Source of the DNA: Caldilineaceae bacterium
GTDB taxonomy: Bacteria > Chloroflexota > Anaerolineae > Caldilineales > Caldilineaceae
Assembly: GCA_012032975.1 (NCBI GenBank)
Contig: JAAUPU010000133.1
Location: 1-7,213, forward strand
Length of the DNA stretch: 7,213 nt
Direction: 5' to 3'
Shown: positions 6,904 through 7,213 of the stretch, piece after piece
How positions within the stretch are numbered: position 1 is the first letter of the stretch
Layout: each line of letters begins with the position of its first letter
Position numbers and translations under genes: made by a program
The notes under the pieces: model-generated
Told to the model about the DNA's origin: nothing
The model's input: the letters and a program-made list of their open reading frames with translations, nothing else
The model's database searches: none

Positions 6904-7213
6904 ATGCAGGCAAGCCTAGTCACCGACAATCCTCAAGACGAAGCGATCTTGGCCCACGCATTGCGTCTGGCCGGCGTAAGCGTTGCCACCGCTCGCGAGC
7001 TGCCATCCGCATTGGCCGAATGGGAGCGCAAACCCAACGATCTGCTCGTGGTTGCGCTCCGCACGCCCCACCCGTTGCGCATGGTCAAGGATGTGCGCCA
7101 TGTCGTGGGGGCGCCTCTGATCGTGGTGACAGAAGGTTGCAGCGAAGATGCCCACCTGGAATTGCTGGATGCCGGTGCAGACTGGGTCATCGAGCGACCC
7201 TACAGCGTGCGCC
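6904..7213 (+). CDS. Receiver (CheY-like) domain protein, partial, with degenerate phosphorylation site
   Basis: The gene runs off the window after 103 codons. The visible part is one receiver domain: strand 1 SLVTDNP (4-10) with D8 and N9 at the acidic-pair positions, helix 1 DEAILAHALRLAG, strand 3 NDLLVVALRTP (45-55), strand 4 APLIVVTEG (70-78) with the conserved T76, and the DAGADWVIERPY end (89-100). A51 occupies the place of the phosphoacceptor aspartate, and R98 replaces the conserved lysine in the K-P motif. This suggests a pseudo-receiver that does not use ordinary aspartyl phosphorylation. The output domain lies beyond the window, so a transcription factor or a stand-alone adaptor are both possible. 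The ATG at 6904 lacks an obvious Shine-Dalgarno sequence, and no good promoter is seen between it and the RNase J hairpin. Confidence 0.72.
   Translation, partial: MQASLVTDNPQDEAILAHALRLAGVSVATARELPSALAEWERKPNDLLVVALRTPHPLRMVKDVRHVVGAPLIVVTEGCSEDAHLELLDAGADWVIERPYSVR

Overview
This 7.2-kb, GC-rich window reads as ordinary bacterial chromosome. The gene set suggests Chloroflexota (Caldilinea/Anaerolineae-like): an N-terminal helix-turn-helix, one membrane helix and periplasmic tetratricopeptide repeats (TPRs) in a single protein, a 4Fe-4S uracil-DNA glycosylase next to RNase J, and a receiver-type regulator with a degenerate phosphorylation site. The taxonomic assignment is inference; no rRNA or tRNA gene is present to test it.

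Layout. Positions 1-125 hold no confident gene. A plus-strand set of three overlapping genes follows (126-2018): a class I SAM-dependent methyltransferase, then AzlC and AzlD, the two subunits of a branched-chain amino acid exporter. The overlaps (8 bp, then a 4-bp ATGA) point to one translationally coupled transcript. It ends convergently against a minus-strand gene (2046-3892) for a membrane-bound HTH/TPR protein, which as read here carries a frameshift near 2427-2434. The interval 3893-4207 is a divergent control region: back-to-back promoter-like elements, then a leader with four tandem 16-bp repeats that create a chain of ATGA-overlapping mini-ORFs running into the glycosylase start. The plus strand continues with a type-4 (iron-sulfur) uracil-DNA glycosylase (4208-4912, or from 4178), a 173-bp spacer with a hairpin and a possible promoter, and a complete RNase J (5086-6789). 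A 20-bp-arm inverted repeat follows RNase J. The window ends inside a receiver-domain gene (from 6904) lacking the usual phosphoacceptor aspartate.

Functionally these are separate modules: amino acid export with a small-molecule methyltransferase; a putative membrane-anchored one-component regulator; DNA repair next to RNA processing; and the start of a signalling protein. I see no mobile element, CRISPR array, toxin-antitoxin pair or recognisable defence system. The least ordinary signals are the repeat-built leader-ORF chain before the glycosylase, the frameshifted HTH-TM-TPR gene and the degenerate receiver.
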